From NCBI GenBank assembly GCA_019636445.1, contig JAHBXO010000034.1, forward strand, positions 1 through 61,233: a stretch of 61,233 nt of DNA, given 5' to 3'. The stretch comes from Gemmataceae bacterium (GTDB lineage: Bacteria > Planctomycetota > Planctomycetia > Gemmatales > Gemmataceae). Of the stretch, positions 25,333-34,877 are shown piece by piece (position 1 is the first letter of the stretch; each line of letters starts with the position of its first letter). Below the pieces are notes generated by a model, which saw only the letters and a list, made by a program, of their open reading frames with translations, was not told the origin of the DNA and searched no databases. The translations under genes were made by a program, and so were the position numbers.

Positions 25333-28300
25333 TTACTGTTGCGGCGGGTTTACTTCGCGGATCGTGGCGCCGCCATCGCCTAGCACCAGCACAGCGAACT
25401 TCGTGATCGGCTGGCGTTCCGGGGTGCTCACGCTCGCGTAGTCGAAGCGGCCGCGGAGGTCGGTGTAGCCGTCCTTGTGGAACTTCACCGTGCCGTCCGC
25501 CAGTTTCGCGTACACCTTCACGTAGACCTTGGAGAGCGGCTTCAGGCCGGCGTCGGCGACCTTCACCTGGCCGTAGTTCTCCGTCCACTTCACGTCCATC
25601 GCGTTCGCGTAATAGGCCGCCGAGCGGGTCTTTCCGGCCGCCACCACTTCCACGAGCACGTTCTTCTTCTCGAATGCCGGATCGACCGGGAACGCGCCCT
25701 TCGACTGGCCCTTCGGAAGCTGAACGACCTTGCTCGCGTTCGGCCGGATCGAGTTGAACTGCCCCCCCGAACCCTGCACGAACGGATTGCGGCTGAACAG
25801 CAGTTCCACATCCATCTCGTAGTAGTTCACCGCCACCGATTCGAGGTTCTGCCACGAGAGGTTCAGATTCTTCCCCTCCACGGCCAGCTCGAACGCCGGT
25901 TCGGTCGCCGCGAGGTTCCCCTGCTTCTGGTCGCGATTGTCGGCATCGGCCACCTTATTGGCTTTGCCTTCCGCCTCGTCGAGCTGGTTCGAGATCGAGG
26001 CGAACAGATTGCGCCACTTGTCCACCGGGTGGTTCGCGTACTTGAGGGCCACCGAGCGGGCGTGGGCGGCGTCTTCACGGTAGAAGTCGAGGTAGGCGGC
26101 GCAATAGTCGTACTGCATCTTCGTCGGCACCTTCTCCGGGTTCACGCCGGCGAACGCGGCCATCGCTTCTTCAATTCGATCTTGCAGCAACAGGTAGTGC
26201 GTGACGGCGAGTTTGTCGGCGTCGTCGAGGTCTCGGCGGTAGGTGAGCATCGTCATCGTCGCGGCGTACTGGTTCGCGAGGCGGTCGTTGACGATCTGCC
26301 GTCGCGCACCGAGGCCGTGGGCGCGGGCGTTCACGAGCGGCTTGTATTCCAGGTGCTCGTACTGATGGCGAATCACCGGATCGACGACGAGCAGCGGGCT
26401 GACGATCGGCCCGCCGACTTCGGCGACGAAGCCATCCAAATGCTGCAGGTACTCGCGGGCCGTCGGCAGGTCGGCGTGCAGCAGGCTGTAGCTCCAGGTC
26501 GTCGGGTGGTACAGGTGCCGCTCGTGAAGCAAGCGAGTGACGGCCTCGAAGAAGCCACGGTCCTTCAGGCGGAAGGCGATCTTGTCGAGGTTGAGCGCCC
26601 GCACGTTTTCGCGGTTGAGGAACGCCAGTACCTCTTCGTTCGTGCCGTTCTGCGAAATGTAGTCCCAGTTCGTCGTGTCCACCTTCGTCGGCCGGTCGAC
26701 GACGGTGAACGTCGCACCCGCGGGGGAGGCGAGGAACTTGTCCCCCTTGCCGATGTGCACCGGGAACTGCGGGAACGTGCCGGCCTTCGGGAAGTAGAAG
26801 AAATAGTCGATCGTGGCCGTGCGGTACGGTTCGAGGTCGAGCGGGATCGACTTCGTGAACTGTCCATTGTTCACCGCGATCGCGCCGATCGGGAGCTGCA
26901 CGAGCGCGGTCAGTCGCTGCCGGCTGGAGGTGGGGTTCGTGACAACGACCTGGCAGCCGTAGACGGTGTGGACGAGGAACTCACCGGTCACGAACTTGTC
27001 GAATCGCTCGCCATTCTCGTCGCGGTAGCGGTCGCCGTTGCGGTAGAAGTTCTGGCTGACGAGGATGGGTGCCGCGCCGCCGACGGCATCCGCGCCCCGG
27101 ACTTCCTCGTGGAACGCGATGGCGTGCCCGGCGGGCTTGAGCGTCATCGCGCCGGCTTCGAACTTCATGTCGTGCCGACCGGCCTCGGCGGGCAGGTCCA
27201 ACACGGCGAGCGCGAACATCATCTCGGTGAAGTTCCGGGACGCGTCCGCAAGGTGCCGCGAGAGGAACGGGCCGTTCCCGGCGTGGGCAGCGTAGTCGCG
27301 CCAGAACGGGCTGACCGGTACCAAGTCCGCGAGCTGCACCTGGATCGGCAGGTGATAGTAGTTGTTCTCGGCCCACTCCATCGTGGGTTCGAGCTTCCGG
27401 AAGAAGAGGCGGATCGCCTCGCGTTTCCTGGCACGATCTTCGTCGAAGAACTCGGCGGCTTCGGCCTCCTTTTTCAGCATTTCGAGCTGTTCTCCGGCCT
27501 TATCGTCAGCCTTCGCGGCCATGTCCTTGGCCCGCTCCATCAACTTCTTTTCATCCATCTGCCGGCGGGCCGGGTCGCCCTTTCCATCGCGCTGGGGCAT
27601 CTGCTTGGCCTTCTCGGCCGTAGCGCCGGCGCTGCGGCCCGAGAAGCCGCCGCCCGCCGGACCGGGTGCGGGGGCCGCGCCGGCGAGCGCCGGAGCATCG
27701 TCGGCTCGCCGCATTGCGTCGAGTGGCGGCGCCGCCGGCTTCGGCATTTCCTTCAGGTCCTTGCGGTATTGTTCCCCGCGCGCCTTCTGAAACTCGCCAT
27801 CACCGAGGCCACCGGTCGCGACAGCGGTGTCGAACAAGAACAGCTCCCGGTCCGCACGCGGCGGCAGCAGCCGGAGCATGTCCTCGAAATGCCGGCCCGT
27901 CTTCGCGCTTTCGTTCGCGATCCGCTGCGCCAGCAACACGCGCTCGACGCTATTCAATCTCCCGTAGTTCCACGGTTGCAGATATCGCGACAGGTCCGCA
28001 TCCAGCAGGTAATGGTCGAGGAAGGTCTTGTCCTTCTTGTTCGCCAGGTAAGGCTTCACGACCGCGCCGAAAAACTCCGGGTCCTTCTTGAACAGGAAGA
28101 AGTTCAACTCGTGCGAAGAATACTTCGAGTAGAGCGTCCGCTTCTCGTCGGCCTTCAGCTTGGGCCACGTCAGCACGAACGCGAACTCGGCGAGCTTCGG
28201 GTCCTTCGAGAGCGTCGAGTACAGCGCGTAGACCTTCGCGGTGCTGTCGAACAGTTCGAACCGGCTCGCGGCGATGTCGGCGAGCGCGAACTCCTGGTTC

Positions 28301-31300
28301 GGCGCCAGCACGCTCACCTGCTTCTGCTGCGTGAAGTGCTTCGCCGGGTCGAGGCCTTTCGCCAGTCGCAGGTCGGCGAACTTCGCCGCCTGCTCCGGCA
28401 GCGTCGCCGTCTTCACCGAGGTCGAGAGCGGATCGACCGCGACGACCGTGAGCATCGAATGCGGGCCGATCCCCTGACGCGGGATACGGATGACGCCGTC
28501 GGCGTCCGGCACGAGGTTCACCGCCACCGTCGACGCGTCCGCGAGGAAGTCGAGGTCCGCGAAGCCGGGCGACGACGCGTTCCCGCCTCCGCCGGCCGCC
28601 ATCGGTTCCGAGGGTCTCTCGGACTTGGGGGCCGCCATACCGCCGAGGCCGCCAAACGCCTGGCCGCCCTCCGCCAGTTGCTCGCCCGTCTCCGTCGAGC
28701 GAATCGCCCACGGATTCAACAGGATCTGCGGCCGGTCCAGCATGTTGCCGGGGTACTTCTTCTGGTTCTTGCGATCCAACACGTAGCGGTATTCGTCGCC
28801 GATGTTCCGGCCCGTCAGGTACACCGACGGCGCGTACGCGGGGTAGACGCCGCCGAGCTCCGCATCCCGAACCTGGGCGAGATTGTCGAATGCCGAATAG
28901 GCTGGCTGGTACCGCGTGGCGAAGAGATGCACGCGCGCGAACTTCGACCCGTCCGTCAAGCGGATGACGATGTCGTCCCCTTCCGGCAGGATCGAGCGGA
29001 TCGCGACCGGCTTGAGCGCCGGCAGTTGCATCTGCCGCGTCGCGCCGAGAACGCTCCCGGCGAAGGTCGTGCCTTCGACGATGCGAACGCGGACCTTTTC
29101 GTTCTGCGATTTCAAGTACAGATCGTAGTCGCCCGGCGCGAGGCCGCGCAGCTCCACGCGACCATTCGCGATTGCCAGTGAATCAAACTTGTCGGCGCGG
29201 ATCGTGCCGCCCTTCACCTCGAAGAGTGCCAACTCCGCCCGGCTCGGCTGCGCGAGCGAACCGAGGTACGGCACCGACACCACGTCCCCGGCCTTGGCGT
29301 GCAGCGCCTGACGGTAAGTATGCCGATTCGTCGCCAGCGTCCACGAATGCGACACGCCTTCCGGCCCCGTCGCCGTCACGGTCGCGATGTCCGGAAGCGA
29401 GCCGAGTTTCACGCGGCCCATCGCGTCGGTCTTCAGCGACACATTCACCGGCTCCTTGAAGTCCCGGTGCTTGATGCGAACCTGCACCGCCCGGTCCGGC
29501 TTCGCCTCGCCGCTGCGGCCCAGCAACTCGACCACGTACTCCTCGCCGAACTTCGCGAAGTGCAGGTCCTCGATCTTGTCCGTCGCGTCGATGCCGTTGA
29601 GCGCGAAGGTCTGCCCCGCCGCCATCATGATCGATTTGTCGGTGGCGAGGTTCTTCACCGTCGACACGAGTTGCACCGCGATCGAGGCCGTGCGCGCCGG
29701 CACGCGAATCTCGTGTGTCGACTCGCGGTCCTCGAACAGCTTGAAGTCGGGGACTTCCACCGCCGTCGCGATGCCGGAAAGATCCGTCGAGGTGATGCGC
29801 AGCTTGTTCTCGGTCAGGAGTTTCGTCGAGACTGGGATCCCGTTGAGGAACAATCCCGGCCGCACGATCAGGTTTGCCACCCGCTGCGTCAGCAGGCTCT
29901 CGCGATCGAGGTGGAATCCGGCCGTGAGGCGGTAGCTTTCCCCTTGATGGTCCAGGTAGTCGAGGCTGGCGAAGTCGCCGCTGCGCAGCACGATCGGATG
30001 CCGTCCGGGGGCGTTGCTGTACGGCACCGTCACCACGCCGTCCTTGTCGGGCGTGTACTCCGAACCGCCGAGCCAGACCGTCGCGCCGGCCACAGGTTTG
30101 TTGCTCTCGTCGATCACGCGAATGTTGTGCCCGACCGTGCCATTCGTCGCCACCGGACGCAGCCGACCCTTGCGGATCAGCGCCCGGCTGCTCTTCCCGC
30201 CGCCGATGAAGTCGATCACGTACACGCCCGGCTTCTTCAACTCCGGGAACTCGAACGTCCGCGCCATCCGCCGCAACGGCGCCTCCGAATACGCGTGCGC
30301 CGTCTCGCTGTTCGCCACGAGGCCGTCGAGGTTGATGTCGGTGTCGATCTCCCGCAGCGTCGACCGGTACACGTTCGTCGTGTTGATCTCGAAGACCTTA
30401 ACCAGTAGGCTCGACACGTTCTTCACGAACAGGTCCAGCTTCACCGCCTCATCCACCGCGTAGTCGACCTTGTTCGTCGCCGCGAAGTCGATGTCGATGC
30501 GATCCTTGATGGCGCGGAAGAGTTCCGGAGGCAGTTTCGCCGCCCACTCCTCCGCGTCTCCCAGGCCGTTCTCGGCCTTCGTCTCCGCGAAGAGATGCAT
30601 GAGATAAACGTCGTTGATGTACGGTTCGAATTCCTTGGTCGAAGTCGCCGCGATGAAGAAGTGTTTGAGATAGCTTCGCACCAATTCCTCGTCGCCACCG
30701 ATGCGGGGCATCAGCGTCAGCGGAGAATACTCCGCGTTCAGGTCGCACGGGTGCCGGCGCAGCTCCTCGGATTCGAGCATCGCCTTCGCCATGTACCCCT
30801 GGAACCGCGGCAACTTCAGATACTCCATGAAGCGGTCCTTGTCGTAGGTGCCGCCAGCGCGATCGAAGACCAAACGATGATAAAGGACGTGCGCTTTGAG
30901 CGAGTTGAACGCGACCGGCAGCTTCGACACGAATACTTGCAGCGATTCCAGGAACGCCTGCGTCTGCTTCCGGTCGCGCTTCCAGTCGGAGTCGGCACCG
31001 GGCTGCAAACGCACCAGGTAGGCGTTCACATACGCCGCAGTCGTGGATACGGCCGGATGGATCTTGGCCAGTTCTTCGAGCTGCGCCTTCGTCAGTTGCG
31101 AGTGGATGCCGATGGAGCCGAACCCGCCGGAGTGCTGTGACTTCAAGTCCTCGTCGATGAGCTTGAGCAGGTTCGGCGCATCCGGCCGCGTCATCCGTTG
31201 GAGCAGGTGTCGGCGCTTCTCCCAGTTGAGTTCGACGCCGGCCAGCCAGTCCAGTGCCGAATCCTCGAAGTTGTCGGTATTCCCCCAGCGGCGCAGCGAA

Positions 31301-31731
31301 TCGACGAGCAGCGTATCCTTGGCGATGAGCTTCGGATTCAGGCTCGTCGGCAGATTCGGCGCGACGCCGAGCGTTTCCTTTTGATGATTGAACGACACCC
31401 CCACGCGCGACCGGAGGTATGCCAGCGCCTTCTGCGGGTCCTTCTCGTAAGTGAGCAGCACGTGACGCGTGACGATCTCGTTGTACCGCCGCGTCTGCCC
31501 GTGCCGTTCGAGCCACGGCTTCTGATAGCCATCGAGCTTCTCGTACTGCTCGGTGTTGAGGAAGTGCAGGCAGTGGTAGTAGTAATAGTCTTCGGTGCCC
31601 GGAATCAGTTGCTTGAGCACGGCCGCGCGGTCCTTGGCCAGCGCGAAGTCCTCCGCGAACGGCACATCGGCGGCGAATCCAGCGGCGAAACTCGTCATCA
31701 TGACGGCGATCCCGAGGGAGAATCGGTTCAT
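25333..31731 (-). CDS. Giant secreted protein, 2132 residues, alpha-2-macroglobulin-like in part
   Basis: Begins with a signal peptide (MNRFSLGIAVMMTSFAAGFAA). Residues about 25-480 are helical. About 495-1000 is beta-rich, with segments such as GVYVIDFIGGGKSSRALIRKG, DESNKPVAGATVWLGG and SLKTDAMGRVKLGSLP that resemble the macroglobulin/Ig-like domains of bacterial alpha-2-macroglobulins. A Gly/Pro/Ala-rich stretch and a strongly charged coiled coil (about 1340-1440) follow, then helical and beta segments to the end. I see no thioester CxEQ motif, so a protease-trapping role is not supported. Such giant proteins are typical of planctomycetes and unassigned. A single uninterrupted frame over 6.4 kb, with no frameshift seen. 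Confidence 0.85.
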   Translation of the reverse strand: MNRFSLGIAVMMTSFAAGFAADVPFAEDFALAKDRAAVLKQLIPGTEDYYYYHCLHFLNTEQYEKLDGYQKPWLERHGQTRRYNEIVTRHVLLTYEKDPQKALAYLRSRVGVSFNHQKETLGVAPNLPTSLNPKLIAKDTLLVDSLRRWGNTDNFEDSALDWLAGVELNWEKRRHLLQRMTRPDAPNLLKLIDEDLKSQHSGGFGSIGIHSQLTKAQLEELAKIHPAVSTTAAYVNAYLVRLQPGADSDWKRDRKQTQAFLESLQVFVSKLPVAFNSLKAHVLYHRLVFDRAGGTYDKDRFMEYLKLPRFQGYMAKAMLESEELRRHPCDLNAEYSPLTLMPRIGGDEELVRSYLKHFFIAATSTKEFEPYINDVYLMHLFAETKAENGLGDAEEWAAKLPPELFRAIKDRIDIDFAATNKVDYAVDEAVKLDLFVKNVSSLLVKVFEINTTNVYRSTLREIDTDINLDGLVANSETAHAYSEAPLRRMARTFEFPELKKPGVYVIDFIGGGKSSRALIRKGRLRPVATNGTVGHNIRVIDESNKPVAGATVWLGGSEYTPDKDGVVTVPYSNAPGRHPIVLRSGDFASLDYLDHQGESYRLTAGFHLDRESLLTQRVANLIVRPGLFLNGIPVSTKLLTENKLRITSTDLSGIATAVEVPDFKLFEDRESTHEIRVPARTASIAVQLVSTVKNLATDKSIMMAAGQTFALNGIDATDKIEDLHFAKFGEEYVVELLGRSGEAKPDRAVQVRIKHRDFKEPVNVSLKTDAMGRVKLGSLPDIATVTATGPEGVSHSWTLATNRHTYRQALHAKAGDVVSVPYLGSLAQPSRAELALFEVKGGTIRADKFDSLAIANGRVELRGLAPGDYDLYLKSQNEKVRVRIVEGTTFAGSVLGATRQMQLPALKPVAIRSILPEGDDIVIRLTDGSKFARVHLFATRYQPAYSAFDNLAQVRDAELGGVYPAYAPSVYLTGRNIGDEYRYVLDRKNQKKYPGNMLDRPQILLNPWAIRSTETGEQLAEGGQAFGGLGGMAAPKSERPSEPMAAGGGGNASSPGFADLDFLADASTVAVNLVPDADGVIRIPRQGIGPHSMLTVVAVDPLSTSVKTATLPEQAAKFADLRLAKGLDPAKHFTQQKQVSVLAPNQEFALADIAASRFELFDSTAKVYALYSTLSKDPKLAEFAFVLTWPKLKADEKRTLYSKYSSHELNFFLFKKDPEFFGAVVKPYLANKKDKTFLDHYLLDADLSRYLQPWNYGRLNSVERVLLAQRIANESAKTGRHFEDMLRLLPPRADRELFLFDTAVATGGLGDGEFQKARGEQYRKDLKEMPKPAAPPLDAMRRADDAPALAGAAPAPGPAGGGFSGRSAGATAEKAKQMPQRDGKGDPARRQMDEKKLMERAKDMAAKADDKAGEQLEMLKKEAEAAEFFDEDRARKREAIRLFFRKLEPTMEWAENNYYHLPIQVQLADLVPVSPFWRDYAAHAGNGPFLSRHLADASRNFTEMMFALAVLDLPAEAGRHDMKFEAGAMTLKPAGHAIAFHEEVRGADAVGGAAPILVSQNFYRNGDRYRDENGERFDKFVTGEFLVHTVYGCQVVVTNPTSSRQRLTALVQLPIGAIAVNNGQFTKSIPLDLEPYRTATIDYFFYFPKAGTFPQFPVHIGKGDKFLASPAGATFTVVDRPTKVDTTNWDYISQNGTNEEVLAFLNRENVRALNLDKIAFRLKDRGFFEAVTRLLHERHLYHPTTWSYSLLHADLPTAREYLQHLDGFVAEVGGPIVSPLLVVDPVIRHQYEHLEYKPLVNARAHGLGARRQIVNDRLANQYAATMTMLTYRRDLDDADKLAVTHYLLLQDRIEEAMAAFAGVNPEKVPTKMQYDYCAAYLDFYREDAAHARSVALKYANHPVDKWRNLFASISNQLDEAEGKANKVADADNRDQKQGNLAATEPAFELAVEGKNLNLSWQNLESVAVNYYEMDVELLFSRNPFVQGSGGQFNSIRPNASKVVQLPKGQSKGAFPVDPAFEKKNVLVEVVAAGKTRSAAYYANAMDVKWTENYGQVKVADAGLKPLSKVYVKVYAKLADGTVKFHKDGYTDLRGRFDYASVSTPERQPITKFAVLVLGDGGATIREVNPPQQ

Positions 31732-31864
31732 CGGCGCACCCGTTCAGAGTAGACGTGGCGAAACCTCGACGCCGATAGCGTACCAGAAATGCTGTTTCGA
31801 GTCTGTAACGGGTGTGCAGACTTGGCTGGCACCGGGAAAATCCGCCGTGCCCGCTTCGACGAGA

Positions 31865-32044
31865 TCAGGAACCGACGGGGAAGTACGTCCGGCTGATCCA
31901 CAGAAGCAAGCCCAGCAGGGCGGCCCCAAGTGCTAGGCTACCGCCGATCAGCCACTTCTCGGCCGGCAGCAGGGGCTCGGCCACGACGTTCGCCAGTTCC
32001 CGCGCCGTCTCGGCGTCGCTCGGTCGGACCAATGGCGGTTCCAT
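31865..32044 (-). CDS. 59-residue membrane microprotein
   Basis: Starts at ATG 32044, two bases beyond the TGA of the YeiH-like gene (its last base is 32046), with a GGGAGG site placed inside that gene's end. The product begins MEPPLVRPSDAETARELANV, has one hydrophobic helix (LIGGSLALGAALLGLLLWI, about 32-50), and ends SRTYFPVGS. The N-terminal half is polar and helical. Tight linkage and a good ribosome binding site support it as a real gene, probably an accessory to the transporter. No family recognised. Confidence 0.75.
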   Translation of the reverse strand: MEPPLVRPSDAETARELANVVAEPLLPAEKWLIGGSLALGAALLGLLLWISRTYFPVGS

Positions 32045-32045
32045 G

Positions 32046-33461
32046 TCAACGACCTCCCGCCGGCACGCCGTGGAAGAACAACCACGAGATCGCCAGCCCG
32101 ATCCAGATGACGAAGCCGAACAAGCTCACGACATAGACCAGTGCCAGCTTGCCCAGCCCTTCGGCCCACAAGCGGCGGACGTTCGTGGCGAGGCCGATGC
32201 TGACGAACGTGAGCACGAAGAAGATCCGTCGGAACACGTCGGCCTGTTCGGTTCCGCGTTTCAGGTCGGCGATTGATTCCGGGCTGGCCTGGCCGAGAAA
32301 GAAGAACGCGCCGAACGTCAGGGCATAACCGAAGACGAACTTCGGAAATCGCTCCCAGATCTCGCGCCAGGGCAGCTTGCCGCCTTCTCGCTTGTCGATC
32401 TTCCAGCTCCAGATCGCGGAGAGGACGACGGCCCAAACGCCGATGAACACGTCGATGAAGACCTTCACCGTCGTGGTCGTCAGAGCCATCGCTTTGCGGC
32501 CGGGGTCTGCGGGATCGGGAAAGTAGAACGCGGCCACAATCTCGCCGCTGGAGAAGGCCGCGCCGTCGGTCTTCACGGCCAGCCCCATCCAGCCCGCCGC
32601 AACCATCGGATCATTCGGCAAGAGCCAGTGAGCGAGGCCCGGCAAGACGAGCATTTCGATGACGGCGAACACGACGACCAGCGACGATACCATGACCGGC
32701 ACGACGGGCCGGGCGCGGATTGCGGCTCCAGTCGTGATCGCGGCCGTCACGCCGCAGATCGAGATTCCCGACGCGAGCGGAGCGGACCATTCGCGGCTGA
32801 AACCGAAAACCTTGCGGGCGATCAGGTACACGAGCGCCCAGTAGATGAGGTAGGCCTCGATAATGGCGGCCAGTCCGCGGAACAGAATGGCGTGGGTTCG
32901 CCCAGCCTCTTCGGCCGCCTTGGCACCGAGGACGGCACCGTAGACGACGATGCCGGCCTTGATGAACAGTTCCGGACGGGCAGCCTCCTTGAACCAGGTT
33001 GCGACGCGGGGGAAGAGATTGCCGATCGCAAGCCCACCGAGCAGCGCGAGCAGGTAGCCGGCTTCGCCGGTCAGCCCGAGCGACCAACCGACGCCGGGCG
33101 GGCGACGGTTCGGCGTCGCCGCGATGTAGGAATTGTGGCCAATCACCCAACAGGCGAACGCGAAGACGAAGAGCAGGGAGAACCGGCCGGCAAATCGAGC
33201 GGGATCGGAGCAGAGAAATTTCGCGCCGGCCGACAACACGACGATCAGGAAGACGAACGTGGCAACCAGCGCCCCCGGTCCGGTGAGACCGGCATATGCC
33301 GACGAAGCCGGTACAAGCGCTTTCGCGGGATCGGCCCACTCCTTCACGGACACGGCCCAGCCAAGCACGTTGGCGCCAGCCAACGAGCACAAGCTCATCG
33401 CGACGATCAGGAGGCCAAGGATCACGGCCAGAATATCTTCCGTGCGCAACCACGATTTCAT
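32046..33461 (-). CDS. YeiH/UPF0324-family putative anion exporter
   Basis: A 471-residue polytopic membrane protein of the YeiH (Cons_hypoth698) family, sometimes annotated as a sulfate exporter. Recognisable segments are FIKAGIVVYGAVLGAKAA, SGISICGVTAAITTGAAI, VVFAVIEMLVLPGLAHWL, GWMGLAVKTDGAAFSSGEIV and FFVLTFVSIGLATNVRRLW. It is longer than the usual 330-350 residues because of added N-terminal membrane segments and a loop after about residue 350. The microprotein gene follows directly. Substrate not known with certainty for the family. Confidence 0.87.
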   Translation of the reverse strand: MKSWLRTEDILAVILGLLIVAMSLCSLAGANVLGWAVSVKEWADPAKALVPASSAYAGLTGPGALVATFVFLIVVLSAGAKFLCSDPARFAGRFSLLFVFAFACWVIGHNSYIAATPNRRPPGVGWSLGLTGEAGYLLALLGGLAIGNLFPRVATWFKEAARPELFIKAGIVVYGAVLGAKAAEEAGRTHAILFRGLAAIIEAYLIYWALVYLIARKVFGFSREWSAPLASGISICGVTAAITTGAAIRARPVVPVMVSSLVVVFAVIEMLVLPGLAHWLLPNDPMVAAGWMGLAVKTDGAAFSSGEIVAAFYFPDPADPGRKAMALTTTTVKVFIDVFIGVWAVVLSAIWSWKIDKREGGKLPWREIWERFPKFVFGYALTFGAFFFLGQASPESIADLKRGTEQADVFRRIFFVLTFVSIGLATNVRRLWAEGLGKLALVYVVSLFGFVIWIGLAISWLFFHGVPAGGR

Positions 33462-33532
33462 GGAGAGGACGAGCCTGTCGGCGGTGGGTGGAGGCTGTTA
33501 TGCACGTCGAAGCGGAAATGGCCAGAATGAAA

Positions 33533-33985
33533 TCAGGAAGCCTCCGCCGGGTCGGCGACGAACCGCAGGGAAATCGAGTTCAGGCAGTGCCGCTCGCCGG
33601 TCGGCTTCGGACCATCCGGAAAGACGTGGCCGAGGTGGCCGCCGCATCGGGCGCAGACGAGTTCCGAGCGAACCATGCCGTGGCTGGTATCGCGACGAAT
33701 CGCGATGTGATCGGGATCATACGGGGCGGAGAAACTGGGCCAGCCGGTGCCCGAATCGAACTTCGCCGTCGAACGATAGAGCGGAAGATCACAAAGCCGG
33801 CAGTGATAGGTTCCCGGTTCCTTGTTCGCGAGCAGACCGCCGCAGAACGGCGGCTCGGTGCCCTGATGCAGCAGGACGCGCCGTTCCTCGGCGGTCAGCT
33901 TCGCGATGAGTTGCTTGAGCTGATCGTCCGAGGGTCGCGTCAGGTCGAATCCCGACGAAGAAATCTGAGCGGAGTCCAAAGACAT
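33533..33985 (-). CDS. msrB: Peptide-methionine (R)-S-oxide reductase MsrB
   Basis: Repairs methionine-R-sulfoxide in proteins. The 150-residue product has CRLC (62-65) and CARC (111-114) forming the zinc site, SGTGWPSFSAP (78-88), GHLGHVFPDGP, and the catalytic cysteine at 134 in RHCLNS. There is no signal peptide, so it is probably cytoplasmic. Length is typical. It is a single-domain form without an MsrA fusion, and MsrA is not in the window. Confidence 0.95.
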   Translation of the reverse strand: MSLDSAQISSSGFDLTRPSDDQLKQLIAKLTAEERRVLLHQGTEPPFCGGLLANKEPGTYHCRLCDLPLYRSTAKFDSGTGWPSFSAPYDPDHIAIRRDTSHGMVRSELVCARCGGHLGHVFPDGPKPTGERHCLNSISLRFVADPAEAS

Positions 33986-34030
33986 CGCGGTCGGCCTTTC
34001 CGATGGTGCTGAATCGATCGTTCATATTTG

Positions 34031-34771
34031 CTATTGGATTTCGCGGATCTTCACGTTGCGGAACGCGGTCGGGCCATGGTCGGCCTGCAGCAGGAACGGG
34101 CCGCTCGGCGTCTCCTTCCTGACGTAGTTCGCGCCGGTCGGCGTCTGAAAATCCACGTTCTCGTGGATCATCTGGCCGTTGAGCGTCGCCTTCACCAGCT
34201 TCGCGTTCATGATCTTCTCGCCCTTGTCGTTGAAGCGCGGGGCGCGGAACGTCGCCGACAGCGTCTGCCATTCACCCGCCGGCTTGGCGGCGTTCACCCG
34301 CGGAGCAACGCCCTTGTCGATGTGGTGGTACTTCGGCTTCTCCTCGGCACGCGGGTAGATGCCGCCGCAGTCGTCGCCGGTGAGTTCGCCCTTCTTGCCA
34401 GCAGTGTCGCGAAGCTGAATCTCGTAGACACCGCCGAACTTGATTCCGGAATTCGAGTTCTTCCCGAGAAGGAACTCGACATGAACCTCAACGTCCTTGT
34501 AGTCCTTTTTCGTCACGAGGTTCGGCAATCGACCCGTCGTGCCGTTGACCCACACGGCCCCTTCGCCCTCGGCCGCGAGGCGGTTCGGTTTCTCCTTGTC
34601 GAGTGCCGCGTCCTTCGCGAATTTCCAACCCGCGTCAACCTTTCGCCAGGGCGAATCGGTGCCCGTCTTGAGCAGTTCGACCCAGCCGTCGCCAGCGGCC
34701 GGCTTGGCCGGATCGGCGGCGAACGCCACCATCGAAAGCGAGAACGAGAGGGCCAAGGCCAGCGGTCGCAT
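34031..34771 (-). CDS. DUF1080 secreted protein (3-keto-disaccharide hydrolase-like)
   Basis: A 246-residue protein with a signal peptide (MRPLALALSFSLSMVAFAA). The mature domain is the concanavalin-like DUF1080 fold: WVELLKTGTDSPWRKVDAGW near the start, KDYKDVEVHVEFLLGKNSNSG cut short here, GIKFGGVYEIQLRD, GGIYPRAEEKP, and an end at ADHGPTAFRNVKIREIQ. Some family members cleave 3-keto-glycosides; activity here is inferred by family only. The start at 34771 is set by the signal peptide. It is divergent from the lactonase gene, about 105 bases away. Confidence 0.88.
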   Translation of the reverse strand: MRPLALALSFSLSMVAFAADPAKPAAGDGWVELLKTGTDSPWRKVDAGWKFAKDAALDKEKPNRLAAEGEGAVWVNGTTGRLPNLVTKKDYKDVEVHVEFLLGKNSNSGIKFGGVYEIQLRDTAGKKGELTGDDCGGIYPRAEEKPKYHHIDKGVAPRVNAAKPAGEWQTLSATFRAPRFNDKGEKIMNAKLVKATLNGQMIHENVDFQTPTGANYVRKETPSGPFLLQADHGPTAFRNVKIREIQ

Positions 34772-34877
34772 GTTCGGCTCCGGAATTGGGAGAAGTCCCG
34801 GCGGTCGGTTTCGGCTATTATGTTCCTCCGTCCGACGGAATGCCAGCACCCCGCATCCTCTTCCCGGAGTTTCCGCC

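Noticed and set aside
23486..25855. Minus-strand frame of 789 codons spanning surE, the sulfatase and the giant gene end
   Set aside because: It crosses three real genes and an inverted repeat, and its translation is low-complexity shadow.
25477..29181. Plus-strand open frame of over 1200 codons opposite the giant gene
   Set aside because: High GC and codon bias leave long antisense frames open. The translation is Arg/Val/Glu-rich repetitive shadow sequence with no recognisable domain, while the minus strand has a signal peptide and a coherent protein.
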